Shown: positions 38,758 through 49,128, counted from the stretch's first letter. The stretch is 64,000 nucleotides of DNA from an uncultured Psychrobacter sp. (GCF_947500265.1 NZ_CANMRN010000007.1:1-64000), one strand, 5' to 3'. Program-made: numbers and translations. Notes: a model not told the origin generated them from the sequence alone.

Positions 38758-39255
38758 TTAGATGCTGAGGGTTTTTTCACCGCGGGCAATACCGATAACA
38801 CCTGAGCGAACTACTTCCATAATGCGCTCACGGCCAATTACATCGATAAAACCATCAAGTTTGGCTTTGTCGCCCACGATTTGAATCGTATATAAGTTCG
38901 AATTTACATCGACGATTTGTGCGCGGAAAATATCTGCGCTACGTTTAATCTCTTCACGCACACCGCCTGTTGCACGGACTTTAATAAGCATCAATTCACG
39001 CTCAACGTGTACATTCTCTGTCAGATTAAGCACTTTAACCACTTCAATCAATTTATGCAATTGTTTGGTGATTTGCTCAATTCTTTCAGGTGACGTAATG
39101 GTCGTAACCGTTAGACGTGAGATACTTGGGTCATCAGTAGGTGCGACGTTCAAAGTTTCGATATTATAACCACGTTGTGAGAACAAGCCGACTAACCGCG
39201 ACAACGAACCCGCTTCGTTTTCCATCAATACCGAAATCAGATGTTGTTGTTGCAT
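38758..39255 (-). CDS. ilvN: Acetolactate synthase small subunit
   Basis: This regulatory subunit activates the large subunit and confers valine feedback inhibition. The N-terminal ACT domain is clear (HLISVLMENEAGSLSRLVGLFSQRGYNIETLNV), followed by the conserved KVRATGGVREEIKR and a C-terminal domain ending MEVVRSGVIGIARG. Length 165 matches IlvH (163). The start ATG overlaps the ilvB stop by one base (TAATG), so translation is coupled. The longer open frame upstream is inside ilvB. Confidence 0.95.
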   Translation of the reverse strand: MQQQHLISVLMENEAGSLSRLVGLFSQRGYNIETLNVAPTDDPSISRLTVTTITSPERIEQITKQLHKLIEVVKVLNLTENVHVERELMLIKVRATGGVREEIKRSADIFRAQIVDVNSNLYTIQIVGDKAKLDGFIDVIGRERIMEVVRSGVIGIARGEKTLSI

Positions 39256-41087
39256 TAGGTACGCTCCCCTTTTGTTAACCACATATCACGCATGGCCTGT
39301 CCAGCGATTTGCATTGGATATACATGCTCATTACGATCGACGTAAACATCGATAAATACCAGTTTGTCTTTCATCGCCATTGCTTCAGCCAATTGTGCTT
39401 CCATGGTCGCAGGGTCAGTAATTTTGATACCGACGTGACCATAGCTTTCAGCCAATTTGACAAAATCTGGTAAGGAGTTCATATAAGACTGGGCATGACG
39501 ACCTTCATACAGCATATCTTGCCACTGCTTCACCATACCAAGCTGCGCATTGTTAATGTTCAGAATTTTAACTGGTAAGTTATATTGCAAACAGGTCGAT
39601 AGCTCTTGGATATTCATCTGAATAGAGCCTTCACCAGTAATACAAACCACATCACGCTCAGGATTGGCAAGTTTGGCAGCCATTGCATACGGCAGACCAA
39701 CACCCATGGTACCAAGGCCACCTGAATTCAGCCATTGACGTGGCTCATTGTAAGTATAGTAAAGTGCCGCAAACATTTGATGCTGACCGACGTCACTTGT
39801 GATAATAGCGTTACTATTAGTCACTTTATCTAGAGCTTGTACAACACTTTGTGGCTTAATGCCATTATCTGTGCTGGTGTCATAACGTAAGCCATGACGC
39901 TTACGCCACTCATTAATTTGTGACCACCAATCGAGCAATGCGTGCTGCTCTAACTGCTTGTCTTGACCAACAATCTCTAGCATGTCCGTTAAGACAGATT
40001 TCACATCACCTACGATAGGAATGTGCGCAAGAATCGTTTTTGAAATTGACGCAGGATCGATGTCGATATGAATGATAGTTGCGTTAGGGCAGAATTTTTT
40101 AACGTTATTGGTCACACGATCATCGAAACGCGCGCCGACAGCCAAAATCACATCAGCATGGTGCATACTCATATTGGCTTCGTAAGTACCGTGCATGCCA
40201 AGCATACCTAAGAACTGACGATCAGAGCCAGGGAATGTACCAAGACCCATCAAAGTATTAGTCACTGGTAAATTCAGACGATGTGCAAGATCTGTTAACT
40301 CTTCGTGCGCATTGCTCCAAATCACACCGCCGCCTGCATATACAACAGGACGCTGCGCTGCTAATAGCGTTTCAATGGCTTTTTTGATTTGACCGCTGTG
40401 ACCTTTGAGTGACGGCTGATACGAGCGTATAAATACTTCTTCTGGATATTCGTAAGCAAATTTTTCGCTAGGCGCCGTCATGTCTTTTGGCACATCAATG
40501 ACGACAGGACCTGGGCGACCAGTCTGGGCAATATAAAACGCCTTTTTTACAATCATTGGAATTTCGCTAGCATGGCGTACTTGGAAGCTATGCTTAACGA
40601 TAGGACGAGATACGCCTACCATATCTGTTTCTTGGAAAGCATCTTCACCAATTAGGCTGCTTGGCACCTGACCTGCGATCACAACCATTGGTACAGAATC
40701 CATAAAGGCAGTAGCAATAGCTGTCACGGTATTGGTCGCACCAGGGCCTGATGTGGCCAACACGACGCCAGTATGACCAGTCACTCGCGAATAAGCATCG
40801 GCCATGTGGCCCGCTGCTTGCTCATGACGTACTAAGATATGCTCAATATTTTCTTGCTGAAACAGCGCATCATAAATGTGTAAGACCGCGCCACCTGGAT
40901 AGCCAAAGATGTATTCGACACCTTCGTCAGTCAGTGCTTGCACCAGCATTTCAGCGCCCGATAGCATCACAGGCTGTGCACTACCTTCTGCAAGACGTTG
41001 TTGCTTTTGTTCAAAATTTTTGGCGGCATTACCCGTCTGGGTATGTCCCGTCATGTTCGGACTTTGCGTGGTTTGCGTCACTGTCAT
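39255..41087 (-). CDS. ilvB: Acetolactate synthase large subunit
   Basis: This ThDP- and FAD-dependent enzyme condenses pyruvate with pyruvate or 2-oxobutyrate, the first common step of branched-chain amino acid synthesis. Domains in order are the N-terminal pyrimidine-binding domain with the catalytic Glu in [13 protein letters not shown], a central FAD domain ([11 protein letters not shown]) and the C-terminal ThDP domain ([24 protein letters not shown]). An extension of ~40 residues rich in Gln and Thr precedes the core. The exact start is unclear: ATG 41087 sits very close to an AAAGG ribosome-binding site, and a GTG two codons later is also possible. Confidence 0.95.
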   Translation of the reverse strand: MTVTQTTQSPNMTGHTQTGNAAKNFEQKQQRLAEGSAQPVMLSGAEMLVQALTDEGVEYIFGYPGGAVLHIYDALFQQENIEHILVRHEQAAGHMADAYSRVTGHTGVVLATSGPGATNTVTAIATAFMDSVPMVVIAGQVPSSLIGEDAFQETDMVGVSRPIVKHSFQVRHASEIPMIVKKAFYIAQTGRPGPVVIDVPKDMTAPSEKFAYEYPEEVFIRSYQPSLKGHSGQIKKAIETLLAAQRPVVYAGGGVIWSNAHEELTDLAHRLNLPVTNTLMGLGTFPGSDRQFLGMLGMHGTYEANMSMHHADVILAVGARFDDRVTNNVKKFCPNATIIHIDIDPASISKTILAHIPIVGDVKSVLTDMLEIVGQDKQLEQHALLDWWSQINEWRKRHGLRYDTSTDNGIKPQSVVQALDKVTNSNAIITSDVGQHQMFAALYYTYNEPRQWLNSGGLGTMGVGLPYAMAAKLANPERDVVCITGEGSIQMNIQELSTCLQYNLPVKILNINNAQLGMVKQWQDMLYEGRHAQSYMNSLPDFVKLAESYGHVGIKITDPATMEAQLAEAMAMKDKLVFIDVYVDRNEHVYPMQIAGQAMRDMWLTKGERT

Positions 41088-41957
41088 CACCTTTTTTTGC
41101 GGCGAGAATTTGCGGGATTCTATGAGTAAAAATAATTACTTACCGTCATTATTTCTACTTACTGAATGATCGCTAATTCTTGTCCATATCAAGAATATCT
41201 GCCCAATAGGTTTAATTAAAACTGTCTCATAGGACAATACTAATCAAACATAGCAGTGTATTTTAGGTCAGCTTTGTGATGGATGTTTATCGATATACAG
41301 TGACAAGATGCGAGTGCATCTATAAAAGAAGGCGCTTATTATTGAGGTTCGATACTAGCAAGTACCTATTGTGACTTTATTCGTGTGACTTTATTTGTAC
41401 AGATGCATCGATATACACAAGCAAAAAAACTTCATAGCCAATGCTAAATTATAAGATGTTTAGAACTTACAATAGGCTTTGGGGAAATCTCTTAACAGCA
41501 TACTATATCGCGTTTGATACAACTGCTAAAAACACATTTAGCACATTTCAAATAATAAGTTTATCTTAGTCATTGTAGACAGATAAGTCCGGAGACAATG
41601 TATCGCTATCAACAGTGGTCGTTATGCCACTATGCTTGCTATATCATTATCACAAAGGAAATAAAACTGCGTAAGCTACCGATAAGTAACTCGTCGTTTT
41701 CTTTCTCAAGTGCCACGGCAACATCGTAAAAGCCGCTCACTGACCAATCAACTGCTATTATATTCGATGGTTTACGAGTTATTGTCAAGAAAAACTTCTA
41801 AAGCCTATCCCAAACTAATAGTTATTAAATAATACACATTGATAAGTATTATTTGCTAGAATCGATAGTCGATACATTATTACTACCAATAAAACGTTCA
41901 AGTGTTATATTTACACCCATATACATTTGATTTTTATTAAATAAGAGGATTGCTACT
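41088..41957. other. Long intergenic region upstream of ilvB
   Basis: This is the longest gene-free stretch (870 bases), between divergent ilvB and the DUF4124 gene. No branched-chain leader peptide is visible. A perfect ATTCTTG-n7-CAAGAAT dyad lies at 41176-41196, and 41639-41797 is an open minus-strand segment of 53 codons without an ATG that has coding-like composition. The rest is AT-rich and featureless. Confidence 0.5.
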
Positions 41958-42455
41958 ATGGCATATGCGTCTAAGATAACTACCGCTGCCAAACTGTTGA
42001 TGAGTACCGCGTGTATGCTAATGCTGTCCATGAATGCCAGTCAGGCCATTCAAGTTTATAAATCTATTGGGGCACATGGTGAAGTAAAATATAGCCAACA
42101 TGCGCCACAAGTCGGCAAAAATATCGAACTGATTGAGTTTCGTAGTGACGGTAGACAGAACAATGCAGGACAAATGGCAGGAAAAACAGATCCTAACCAG
42201 AGCAGCAATGCTCAAACTGCAGAAGAACAGCGAGTAGCAGCACTTGAAGCACGTATTAAGGAACAAGAAGCTCAGGCTAATGCTCAACGCTGCCAATCAT
42301 TACGTAATAATCTGACCAACCTAAATGTAGGCGGCCGTATCTATGAGATGGATGCCAATGGTAAACGTCAATACCTAGATGGTCGTGAGATTGAGCTTAA
42401 GCGCGAGCGAGTACAGCAAGCGATTACTCAGTATTGCTCCAACCCTTCTACCTAG
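41958..42455 (+). CDS. DUF4124 domain-containing periplasmic protein
   Basis: A signal peptide of about 31 residues (basic start, hydrophobic core MLMLSMNASQA) leads into a DUF4124 domain: IQVYKSIGAHGEVKYSQHAPQ, the short beta motif typical of this family. A coiled-coil-like stretch (EEQRVAALEARIKEQEAQANAQ) and a C-terminal conserved NLNVGGRIYEMDANGKRQYL segment follow. Two cysteines (near 107 and 160) could form a bond. Function is unknown. An AGAGGA ribosome-binding site precedes the ATG. It is convergent with nnr. Confidence 0.82.
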   Translation: MAYASKITTAAKLLMSTACMLMLSMNASQAIQVYKSIGAHGEVKYSQHAPQVGKNIELIEFRSDGRQNNAGQMAGKTDPNQSSNAQTAEEQRVAALEARIKEQEAQANAQRCQSLRNNLTNLNVGGRIYEMDANGKRQYLDGREIELKRERVQQAITQYCSNPST

Positions 42456-42477
42456 TCAGACCTAATGAAAGCAAATA

Positions 42478-44301
42478 TCAAACTATCATAAGCTGCATGA
42501 CGTGACGAATGGCTGCTGGCATATCTTGAGCTTGTAGCCCTCGTTGCCCCATTAGTAATATATTTGCGTCGCTATTCGCTTGATTGACTAATACATCTCC
42601 TGCAAACCCATGTATAAGAACCGCTTGATGCAAGCTACGTGCCTCTGCTGATAAATCTTGCTGTGCTAATAGTCCAGCGGTTACCCCAGATAGCACATCA
42701 CCCATGCCAGCGGTTGCCATACCAGCATTACCCACATTACAGACATATACTCTTTCTTTTCCCTCTTCTTGTTCTAACACTAACGATCCTGCCCCTTTTA
42801 ATACCCAGTCACCACCATATGTTGCAGCGCACTGTTTTATAGCTTGCAGTCTATTGGACTCAATCTCACTTATCTTTTGCTCAAGTAATCTAGCTGTTTC
42901 CCCACTATGCGGCGTCAAGCAAACCCGATGATTAGCACTATATTCTCGTAGCTTTGTCGCCAGTTCATGACTGTCCATGTGCAGCGATGCTAAGTGATAA
43001 AGTCCATCTGCATCGATCACAATTGATTTTTCATTCTCTATAGCAGCCTGTACGTAATCAATGAATAATGCTTCGGCTTTTTCGTCGCGGCCAAGCCCCA
43101 TCCCAATAGCAACGACACTGGCCTGCTTAATCAGATTTTTCACGCCGCTTGCGTCATGTAAATTAATAGTCATCGCATCTGGTAATGAGGTCAATAGTGA
43201 CCCATGAAAAGCCTCATGGCAGGCAACTGTTATTTTACCGGCACCTGTCGCCATCGTACTGGCCGCTGATAGTATTGCAGCACCGCCCATACCCTGAGAG
43301 CCATCGACGCGATTTCCGCCAATGACTAGTACATGACCGTAGCTACCTTTGTAGCTGTTTTGGCGACGTGGCTTCATACTATATGCAGCCATCAGCAGCG
43401 TGGCAACTGGCGCAAATGCTTGACTGGCATTTTTCTCAGCTACCATATGATGGCTAGCTGTTTGCTGACACGCCTTTTGATGAGGTATCAACGGTATATC
43501 GACTATGTCTCCGCTATAGTCTGTACCGTCTTTGGTATGTAGACCAAACTTGCGCGCAATCAAACATAGAGTCACGTCAGCTTGTATCGCTATACGTTCG
43601 AAAACTTCACCAGTAGAGGCCACTAACCCACTCGGAATATCAACTGCTATTGCCAGTGCGTTATTTTGCTGAGTAAGACTATTGAAGGTATTGATAGCTA
43701 ATTCATAAACGCCTTCTGGTGCACGATCTAAGCCAATACCAAATAATGCATCGATATAAACATCAGCTAGCAAGTTTATTTTATCCGCATCATCGTGACT
43801 AATAATGTCTTCAAACCGTTGATAGTGACAACTGCTAGCTAGAGCTATCTGTAATGCCTTTGTCGCGTCCGTTATATTTCCACTGTAGCTATCTTTATCG
43901 CTAGGAGTTTTAGAAGTTACTGATTGGTCATCGATAATAAAATCATCTTTACTAAAGCCAACTGTTATTACTTCTACTTGCCAGCCAACTTGCTGTAAAT
44001 AATGAGCGATGAGCCAGCCATCACCACCATTGTTACCTTTCCCTACCCAGATACTTGCTCGACGTGGATGAGCACTACGGTGATAAATGTTAGTGTTGGT
44101 AGAATGGCTGGCACTGACGGTTTTTCGCTCATAAATCTGCTCTATTTGCTGTGTCATTTGCCAAGCAGCTTGTTTCATCAAACCAAAACTATCGTATCCC
44201 TCTGCAAACCAAGCGTGCTCCATCGCATAAACCTGCTCACTACTATATAGCGCAATAGGTTGTGTATTTTTTATAGGTGATAAATGGGTATTATTTCTCA
44301 T
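42478..44301 (-). CDS. nnr: Bifunctional NAD(P)H-hydrate epimerase/dehydratase
   Basis: Nnr repairs damaged NAD(P)H hydrates. The N-terminal half is the epimerase NnrE (YjeF_N: GKGNNGGDGWLIAHYL, VDIPSGL), and the C-terminal half is the ADP/ATP-dependent dehydratase NnrD (YSMKPRRQNSYKGSYGHVLVIGG, LTPHSGETARLL, GNAGMATAGMGDVLSGVTAGLLAQ). The insertion near residues 130-185 (low-complexity, Asp/Ser-rich) makes it longer (607) than E. coli Nnr (515). It is divergent from queG, an old neighbourhood shared with the E. coli queG-nnr region. Confidence 0.94.
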   Translation of the reverse strand: MRNNTHLSPIKNTQPIALYSSEQVYAMEHAWFAEGYDSFGLMKQAAWQMTQQIEQIYERKTVSASHSTNTNIYHRSAHPRRASIWVGKGNNGGDGWLIAHYLQQVGWQVEVITVGFSKDDFIIDDQSVTSKTPSDKDSYSGNITDATKALQIALASSCHYQRFEDIISHDDADKINLLADVYIDALFGIGLDRAPEGVYELAINTFNSLTQQNNALAIAVDIPSGLVASTGEVFERIAIQADVTLCLIARKFGLHTKDGTDYSGDIVDIPLIPHQKACQQTASHHMVAEKNASQAFAPVATLLMAAYSMKPRRQNSYKGSYGHVLVIGGNRVDGSQGMGGAAILSAASTMATGAGKITVACHEAFHGSLLTSLPDAMTINLHDASGVKNLIKQASVVAIGMGLGRDEKAEALFIDYVQAAIENEKSIVIDADGLYHLASLHMDSHELATKLREYSANHRVCLTPHSGETARLLEQKISEIESNRLQAIKQCAATYGGDWVLKGAGSLVLEQEEGKERVYVCNVGNAGMATAGMGDVLSGVTAGLLAQQDLSAEARSLHQAVLIHGFAGDVLVNQANSDANILLMGQRGLQAQDMPAAIRHVMQLMIV

Positions 44302-44574
44302 AACTCATCCTTGGTGTTGCTACTAATTTTTATTTTATCTAAATTTGGTTGCTCATTTCTCATATCAGCTTAGCAAAAGCTTACCTCGATTTATGTATCA
44401 ATATGAATGTGAGTTTATTTTCTTTTATACTTGCACTCATTGCTCACTGGCTTATCATAGCGGTATTTACATAACCGCTGATCGTCAGATATGAATAGTC
44501 TGATTAAAACAAACGAGAAAACATCTAATAAGCACCTACTCTCTATGCCTACTGATAAAAACAGAATTACCATT

Positions 44575-45702
44575 ATGAACCCAACTGTATTTGCAACTAC
44601 AGCTGATGTTAAGCAGTGGATTACAGCACAAGCACAGGCACTAGGATTTGCTGATTGTGGTTTTTTATCTGTGCATCATCCTTTGTTTACTAAGCAGATT
44701 GAACAGCTAAAAAAGTGGCTAGATAAAGGCTATGAGGGCCAGCTGCAGTTTATGCATAATAATCATGATCTGCGCGCTCATCCTGATCAGCTAGTCGAGG
44801 GAGCAAAGACCATCATCAGCGTACGTATGGACTATCTAACTCAAGCACCCACACCGCGTGCTGTCACTGATAACGATCACCCTAATAAAGGCATCATTGC
44901 GCGTTATGCAAGAGGGCGTGACTACCATAAAACAATGCGTAGTCGTTTAAAGCAATTGGCTTTAAAGATAGAAACAATGCTTCCTGAATGGCAACATTTG
45001 GAAATCGGTTTAGAAAAAGAATTTGTGTTTAGACCTTTTAGCGATTCGGCGCCTATCTTTGAGCGGCCTATTGCAGATGCAGCAGGTCTCGGTTGGACAG
45101 GTAAACATACATTACTTATAAATAAACAAGCTGGCTCATTTTTTGTGCTCGGTGAGCTATTTTTGAGCCTTGAGCTGCCCGATGATAAACCGGTCAAGGA
45201 GCATTGCGGTAGTTGTAGCGCTTGTATCGACATATGCCCTACTCAAGCAATTGTAGCGCCCCACGAGCTCAACGCCTCTGCTTGTATCTCCTATTTGACT
45301 ATCGAGCATGATGGCGTCATCGATACCAAATATCGACGCGCAATTGGCAATCGGGTCTTTGGCTGTGATGATTGCCAGTTAATCTGTCCATGGAATCGTT
45401 ATGCCAATCTAACTACTGTTGATGACTTCGTACCAAGGCATGGATTGGATAATAGTAGCTTGCTTGAACTATGGCAGTGGCAAGAAGCCGACTTTATGAA
45501 GAACACTCAAGGTAGTCCGCTTAGACGCACCGGCTATGTGAATTTTTTACGTAATATTGCTATCGGACTTGGCAATGCTAATGCTAGCTTAGAAGTAGTC
45601 GAACAGTTAAAATCTAAATTGACCTTACATAATGACATGCTAGATGAGCATATCGAATGGGCTCTAGCTGAGCAGCACAACAAGCTAGACTCGACTAATT
45701 AA
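44575..45702 (+). CDS. queG: Epoxyqueuosine reductase
   Basis: QueG reduces epoxyqueuosine to queuosine in tRNA using cobalamin and two [4Fe-4S] clusters. The cluster motifs are visible as CGSCSACIDICP and CDDCQLICPWN with an upstream Cys (ACISYLTIEH). The N-terminal half has DCGFLSVHHP, ARYARGRDYHK and FRPFSDSAPIFERPIADAAGLGWTGKHTLLI. The frame is open from 44491, but family homology begins near residue 34 of that frame. Met at 44575 gives 375 residues, close to E. coli QueG (379). No start has a good ribosome-binding site. Confidence 0.94.
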   Translation: MNPTVFATTADVKQWITAQAQALGFADCGFLSVHHPLFTKQIEQLKKWLDKGYEGQLQFMHNNHDLRAHPDQLVEGAKTIISVRMDYLTQAPTPRAVTDNDHPNKGIIARYARGRDYHKTMRSRLKQLALKIETMLPEWQHLEIGLEKEFVFRPFSDSAPIFERPIADAAGLGWTGKHTLLINKQAGSFFVLGELFLSLELPDDKPVKEHCGSCSACIDICPTQAIVAPHELNASACISYLTIEHDGVIDTKYRRAIGNRVFGCDDCQLICPWNRYANLTTVDDFVPRHGLDNSSLLELWQWQEADFMKNTQGSPLRRTGYVNFLRNIAIGLGNANASLEVVEQLKSKLTLHNDMLDEHIEWALAEQHNKLDSTN

Positions 45703-45763
45703 CCAATCACTTTATAACTATCAAATGTCACTGAAATAAAGTGTTTATTTGAAGTGTACAACA

Positions 45764-45797
45764 TAAAAAAAGCCTCTTAATAATAAGAGACTTTTTT
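45764..45797. terminator. Bidirectional intrinsic terminator after queG
   Basis: Arms AAAAG-CTCTTA and TAAGAG-CTTTTT (one internal mismatch) around an ATAA loop are flanked by A7 and T7. It separates queG from the convergent BON-LysM gene. Confidence 0.85.
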
Positions 45798-45862
45798 ATT
45801 AGAATGTCATATTCAAAATACTATCTTTCTATACACTACCTTTCTATACGCTTCTTCTAGAA

Positions 45863-46372
45863 TTATGGCTTAGGAATGCGTAGTACTTGACCTGGATAGA
45901 TTTTATCTGGATCAGATAACATTGGCTTGTTTGCTTCGAATATCTTCATATAATCACCAGATGAACCATAAACTTCTTTAGCAATCTTAGATAAGCTGTC
46001 ACCAGACTTTACCGTATACATTATAGATTCAGGTGCATCTTCTTCGATATCGATGTTATCAATAACTTTTGCAACGTTTTGCACGTTACCGATAGCGATA
46101 ATTGCTTTTTCACGGTCAGCTTGAGTTTTAGCATTACCGCTAATTTCTGCAGTATCTGTAGAACCATTGTATTTAATTTTCAGGTTACTGATATTGAGAT
46201 TCTGCTGCTGAATACGGCGCAACAAAATATTTGCCACTGATTGTGCACTCGGCTCACTGCTTTGTACTGGTGTATTGGCATCTGCTTTCGTCTCTGTCTT
46301 AGCATCATGCTTTTCGTCATCACGGTTAAAAATCTTATCACCGATATCTTTTGCAAAGCTAAACATACCCAT
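45863..46372 (-). CDS. kbp: BON and LysM domain protein (Kbp/YgaU-like)
   Basis: The layout matches E. coli Kbp (YgaU), a cytoplasmic potassium-binding protein. It begins MGMFSFAKDIGDKIF, has a BON domain (about residues 48-112, ISNLKIKYNGSTDTAEISGNA), and ends in a LysM domain (YTVKSGDSLSKIAKEVYGSSGDYMKIFEANKPML, PDKIYPGQVLRIP). A polar linker of ~25 residues, absent in E. coli, makes it 169 long. No signal peptide is present. The frame opens upstream, but an AAGGAG ribosome-binding site marks Met 46372. Confidence 0.88.
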   Translation of the reverse strand: MGMFSFAKDIGDKIFNRDDEKHDAKTETKADANTPVQSSEPSAQSVANILLRRIQQQNLNISNLKIKYNGSTDTAEISGNAKTQADREKAIIAIGNVQNVAKVIDNIDIEEDAPESIMYTVKSGDSLSKIAKEVYGSSGDYMKIFEANKPMLSDPDKIYPGQVLRIPKP

Positions 46373-46593
46373 ATATCTACTCCTTGAAATATTATTATTT
46401 GTCATTCTTTTAGTAAAACACGCAATCAAACAATATTTTAAATGTCTAACCGGCATCCTTTTCTACGACTTACTATTATGAGTATAGATAAAGTGATCCA
46501 ATGTATATAGTAATAGTATGTTGAATAATGTTGAATTGACGTAGTCAATGTTAAATTCGATTGCTGCGTTTAAAAATATCAGTTATACACCCA

Positions 46594-46624
46594 TAAAAAA
46601 AACCGCCTATCTAATCAGATAAGC
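46594..46624 (-). terminator. Intrinsic terminator of acpP
   Basis: On the minus strand CCGCTTATCT and AGATAGGCGG pair fully (one G-U) around GATT, followed by a T-run of seven or more. It lies about 30 bases past the acpP stop. Confidence 0.88.
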
Positions 46625-46655
46625 GGCATTATAAATCTGCTAAATAAGTAGCAAA

Positions 46656-46892
46656 TTATAGTTGGGCTTGTACGTAATCGATTGCTTTTTGAACAGTAGT
46701 CAATTCTGCAGAATCTTCATCAGGAATAGTGATACCAAAATCACTTTCAAATGACATAACCAATTCAACTAGGTCTAAAGAATCTGCACCTAGGTCTTCC
46801 ATGAATGAAGCATCATTGTTGATGTCTTCAACATTCATACCTAGTTGCTCAGCTACTGCTGCTTTTACTCTTAACTCGATATCATTACTCAT
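46656..46892 (-). CDS. acpP: Acyl carrier protein
   Basis: This acidic 78-residue carrier tethers growing fatty-acid chains on a 4'-phosphopantetheine. The attachment serine is S38 in [14 protein letters not shown]. The sequence is canonical throughout ([30 protein letters not shown]). Three extra codons in the open frame precede the Met at 46892, which has a CGGAG ribosome-binding site. It lies about 270 bases downstream of fabG, beyond a hairpin, so it may have its own promoter. Confidence 0.97.
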   Translation of the reverse strand: MSNDIELRVKAAVAEQLGMNVEDINNDASFMEDLGADSLDLVELVMSFESDFGITIPDEDSAELTTVQKAIDYVQAQL

Positions 46893-47043
46893 GTAGATCA
46901 CTCCGTTATCATCTATTATTTTTAATAAACTGCTATATCGCCTTGTTTAAACGCTATAGCATGGTATATAAAATGCGTTTGCCAGACCAGCAATGCTGTC
47001 TGAGTACTCTATGACATGTTATACAGTCTGTCTGATGTCTAAT

Positions 47044-47069
47044 AAAGCCCTGTTATCATACAGGGCTTT
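47044..47069 (-). terminator. Hairpin between fabG and acpP
   Basis: A perfect 10-base stem (AAAGCCCTGT / ACAGGGCTTT) with a 6-base loop lies 95 bases past the fabG stop. On the minus strand only a short T stretch follows, so termination is probably partial and some transcripts may reach acpP. Confidence 0.6.
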
Positions 47070-47163
47070 GACTCAAAAGTATCCGGCATTATAGCATCCT
47101 TTATTATAGTTTACACTCGTTCACACAGTTTTTTATTATAACTATGTAACGCTCGTATATTGC

Positions 47164-47892
47164 CTACATATACATGCCGCCATTGACAGGAATCACAGCG
47201 CCTGTGATATAGCTGGCCTCGTCGCTAGCCAAGAAATGTACCGCTGCAGCGATGTCTTCTGGCTGACCAAGACGACTGATAGGTACAGCATCTAACATAG
47301 AGTTCAATAGGCGCTCATCAAGCTCATCTGTCATATCCGTTTCGATCAAACCCGGTGCCACGCAGTTGATGGTCACTTGGCGTGAACCAATCTCACGTGC
47401 AAGCGTACGGCTAAACCCTTCTACGCCAGCTTTGGTCGCCGCATAGTTAGATTGGCCTGCATTGCCCATTTGAGCGACGACAGAGGTAATGTTGATAATA
47501 CGACCACGGCGTGCTTTCATCATACCGCGTACGGCACGTTTACTCATGCGATATACCGATGTCAAATTGGTGTCGATGACATTTTCCCAATCTTCATCTT
47601 TCATGCGCATCAGTAGACCATCTTGAGTGATACCTGCATTGTTAACCAATACTTGTACCGCGCCATAAACGCTTTCGATCTCTTCAAACAGTTTGTCAAT
47701 TTGAGCAGTATCACGTACGTCTAAAACACGACCAATACCACCAGTATCATGAAGGTAGTCATCGATAAGCTCAGCGCCCTTTTCAGTGGTCGCGGTTCCG
47801 ATGACAAAATGTCCTTCTTTAGCAAAACGCTTGGCCACTGCCTTGCCGATACCTCGGCTAGCGCCAGTCACTAATGTAATCGTACGGCTCAT
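47164..47892 (-). CDS. fabG: 3-oxoacyl-[acyl-carrier-protein] reductase
   Basis: FabG reduces 3-ketoacyl-ACP with NADPH during fatty-acid elongation. It is a short-chain dehydrogenase with the nucleotide motif TGASRGIGKAVAKRFA, NNAGITQDGLLMRM, the catalytic Ser in NITSVVAQMGN, Tyr and Lys in YAATKAG, and a C-terminal YITGAVIPVNGGMYM. Length 242 is typical. Its ATG overlaps the fabD stop (ATGA), so the two are translationally coupled. Confidence 0.97.
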   Translation of the reverse strand: MSRTITLVTGASRGIGKAVAKRFAKEGHFVIGTATTEKGAELIDDYLHDTGGIGRVLDVRDTAQIDKLFEEIESVYGAVQVLVNNAGITQDGLLMRMKDEDWENVIDTNLTSVYRMSKRAVRGMMKARRGRIINITSVVAQMGNAGQSNYAATKAGVEGFSRTLAREIGSRQVTINCVAPGLIETDMTDELDERLLNSMLDAVPISRLGQPEDIAAAVHFLASDEASYITGAVIPVNGGMYM

Positions 47893-48857
47893 GATAACAC
47901 CTCCAATAATTTTTCTAGACGGGCAGGCTTGTCAGTAGGATAGCTGGCGATTGGCTGCGCCTGACGCTTCGCCAAATTGCTCAGTACATTACCACTGCCA
48001 CATTCAATTAAGATATTGATTTGCTTGTCAGCCAGCTCTTGCATGGTTTTTGACCACAGTACTGGCTCGCTCAGCTGTTCGGTCAATGCTTGCTTGATAC
48101 CGACCGCACTGGTTTCAACGCGTGCATAGCGATTTTGTATAACAGGAATGGTTGCCTGATCAAACTTGATACCCGCTAGTATCTCAGCCAATGCATTGCT
48201 GGCAGGTTCCATAAGTGCGCAATGAGACGGCACACTCACTTTTAGAGGAACAGATTTTTTGCCAGTATTTTTGACTTTATCAATAACAGCATTAACACCA
48301 GCAGCGTTACCCGAGATAACCACTTGTCCTGGACTGTTGAAATTGGCTGCACCGACTACGGCACCTTCTACGTGTTCGGTTGCTTGTTCACACAGGTTTT
48401 CGACTCGGTTGTCCTCTAGTCCTAGTACTGCAGCCATAGCAGTATCGACACCTACAACGGCCTCTTGCATCAACTGACCGCGCTTATGCACTAAAGTGAC
48501 TGCATCACCAAGCGATATTACGTTGGCAGCACACAGGGCACTGTACTCGCCTAGAGAGTGACCAGCTAAATAACAAGGCGTCTCTTCTATTTTTTGTTGT
48601 AGAACACGCCAAATAGCAATACTAGCTGTCAAAAGCGCAGGCTGAGTATATTGGGTTTGATTGAGTTTTTCTTCGTCCTGACAGATTGCCCACAAATCCT
48701 CGCCAAGCGCATCACTCGCTTCGGTAAATGTATCGCGTATCTCTGGATAGATTTCAGCAAGCTCGCTTGTCATTGCGACTACTTGAGATCCTTGTCCAGG
48801 AAAAATAACCGCGATACGAGCGGGTTGCTTTTTTACCATATCGGGTACAGAAGCCAT
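47889..48857 (-). CDS. fabD: Malonyl-CoA-ACP transacylase
   Basis: FabD transfers malonyl from CoA to ACP to feed fatty-acid synthesis. FPGQGSQVVAM near the N-terminus, the catalytic serine in AGHSLGEYSAL (about residue 97), and FNSPGQVVISGN and the active-site His in SVPSHCALM are all present. The frame can open with TTG two codons earlier, but the ATG at 48857 has AAGGAA nine bases upstream. It is the first gene of the fabD-fabG pair; plsX and fabH are not next to it here. Confidence 0.96.
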   Translation of the reverse strand: MASVPDMVKKQPARIAVIFPGQGSQVVAMTSELAEIYPEIRDTFTEASDALGEDLWAICQDEEKLNQTQYTQPALLTASIAIWRVLQQKIEETPCYLAGHSLGEYSALCAANVISLGDAVTLVHKRGQLMQEAVVGVDTAMAAVLGLEDNRVENLCEQATEHVEGAVVGAANFNSPGQVVISGNAAGVNAVIDKVKNTGKKSVPLKVSVPSHCALMEPASNALAEILAGIKFDQATIPVIQNRYARVETSAVGIKQALTEQLSEPVLWSKTMQELADKQINILIECGSGNVLSNLAKRQAQPIASYPTDKPARLEKLLEVLS

Positions 48858-49128
48858 AACCAATATTCCTTATCTGATTAGAAATATCCCTAAAAACAAT
48901 GGGGTGTATTATATTATTAGATGTTATACAAAGCCGCTACTTCAAGTATTTATGCAAGCAAACGGATTGTCAGTAAACTATACACTGACAGACACTATTA
49001 TCATAGCGGATGCAAACCAAACAGCAAGAGTAACGTTGCTCAAATTAAAGGAGCAGATTATATCAGCACATTTTTAAATCTACTAAAAATAACAAGCGAA
49101 TTAAGCAATAAGTCTAGTTATAAATAAC

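Noticed and set aside
41088-41350. Branched-chain leader peptide and attenuator before ilvB
   Set aside because: The short minus-strand ATG frames stop within a few codons and contain no cluster of Ile, Val or Leu codons.
48921-49127. Open frame of 68 codons between fabD and the rpmF terminator
   Set aside because: It ends right before a hairpin, which looked gene-like, but it lacks a ribosome-binding site and any family pattern, and its composition is like intergenic DNA.
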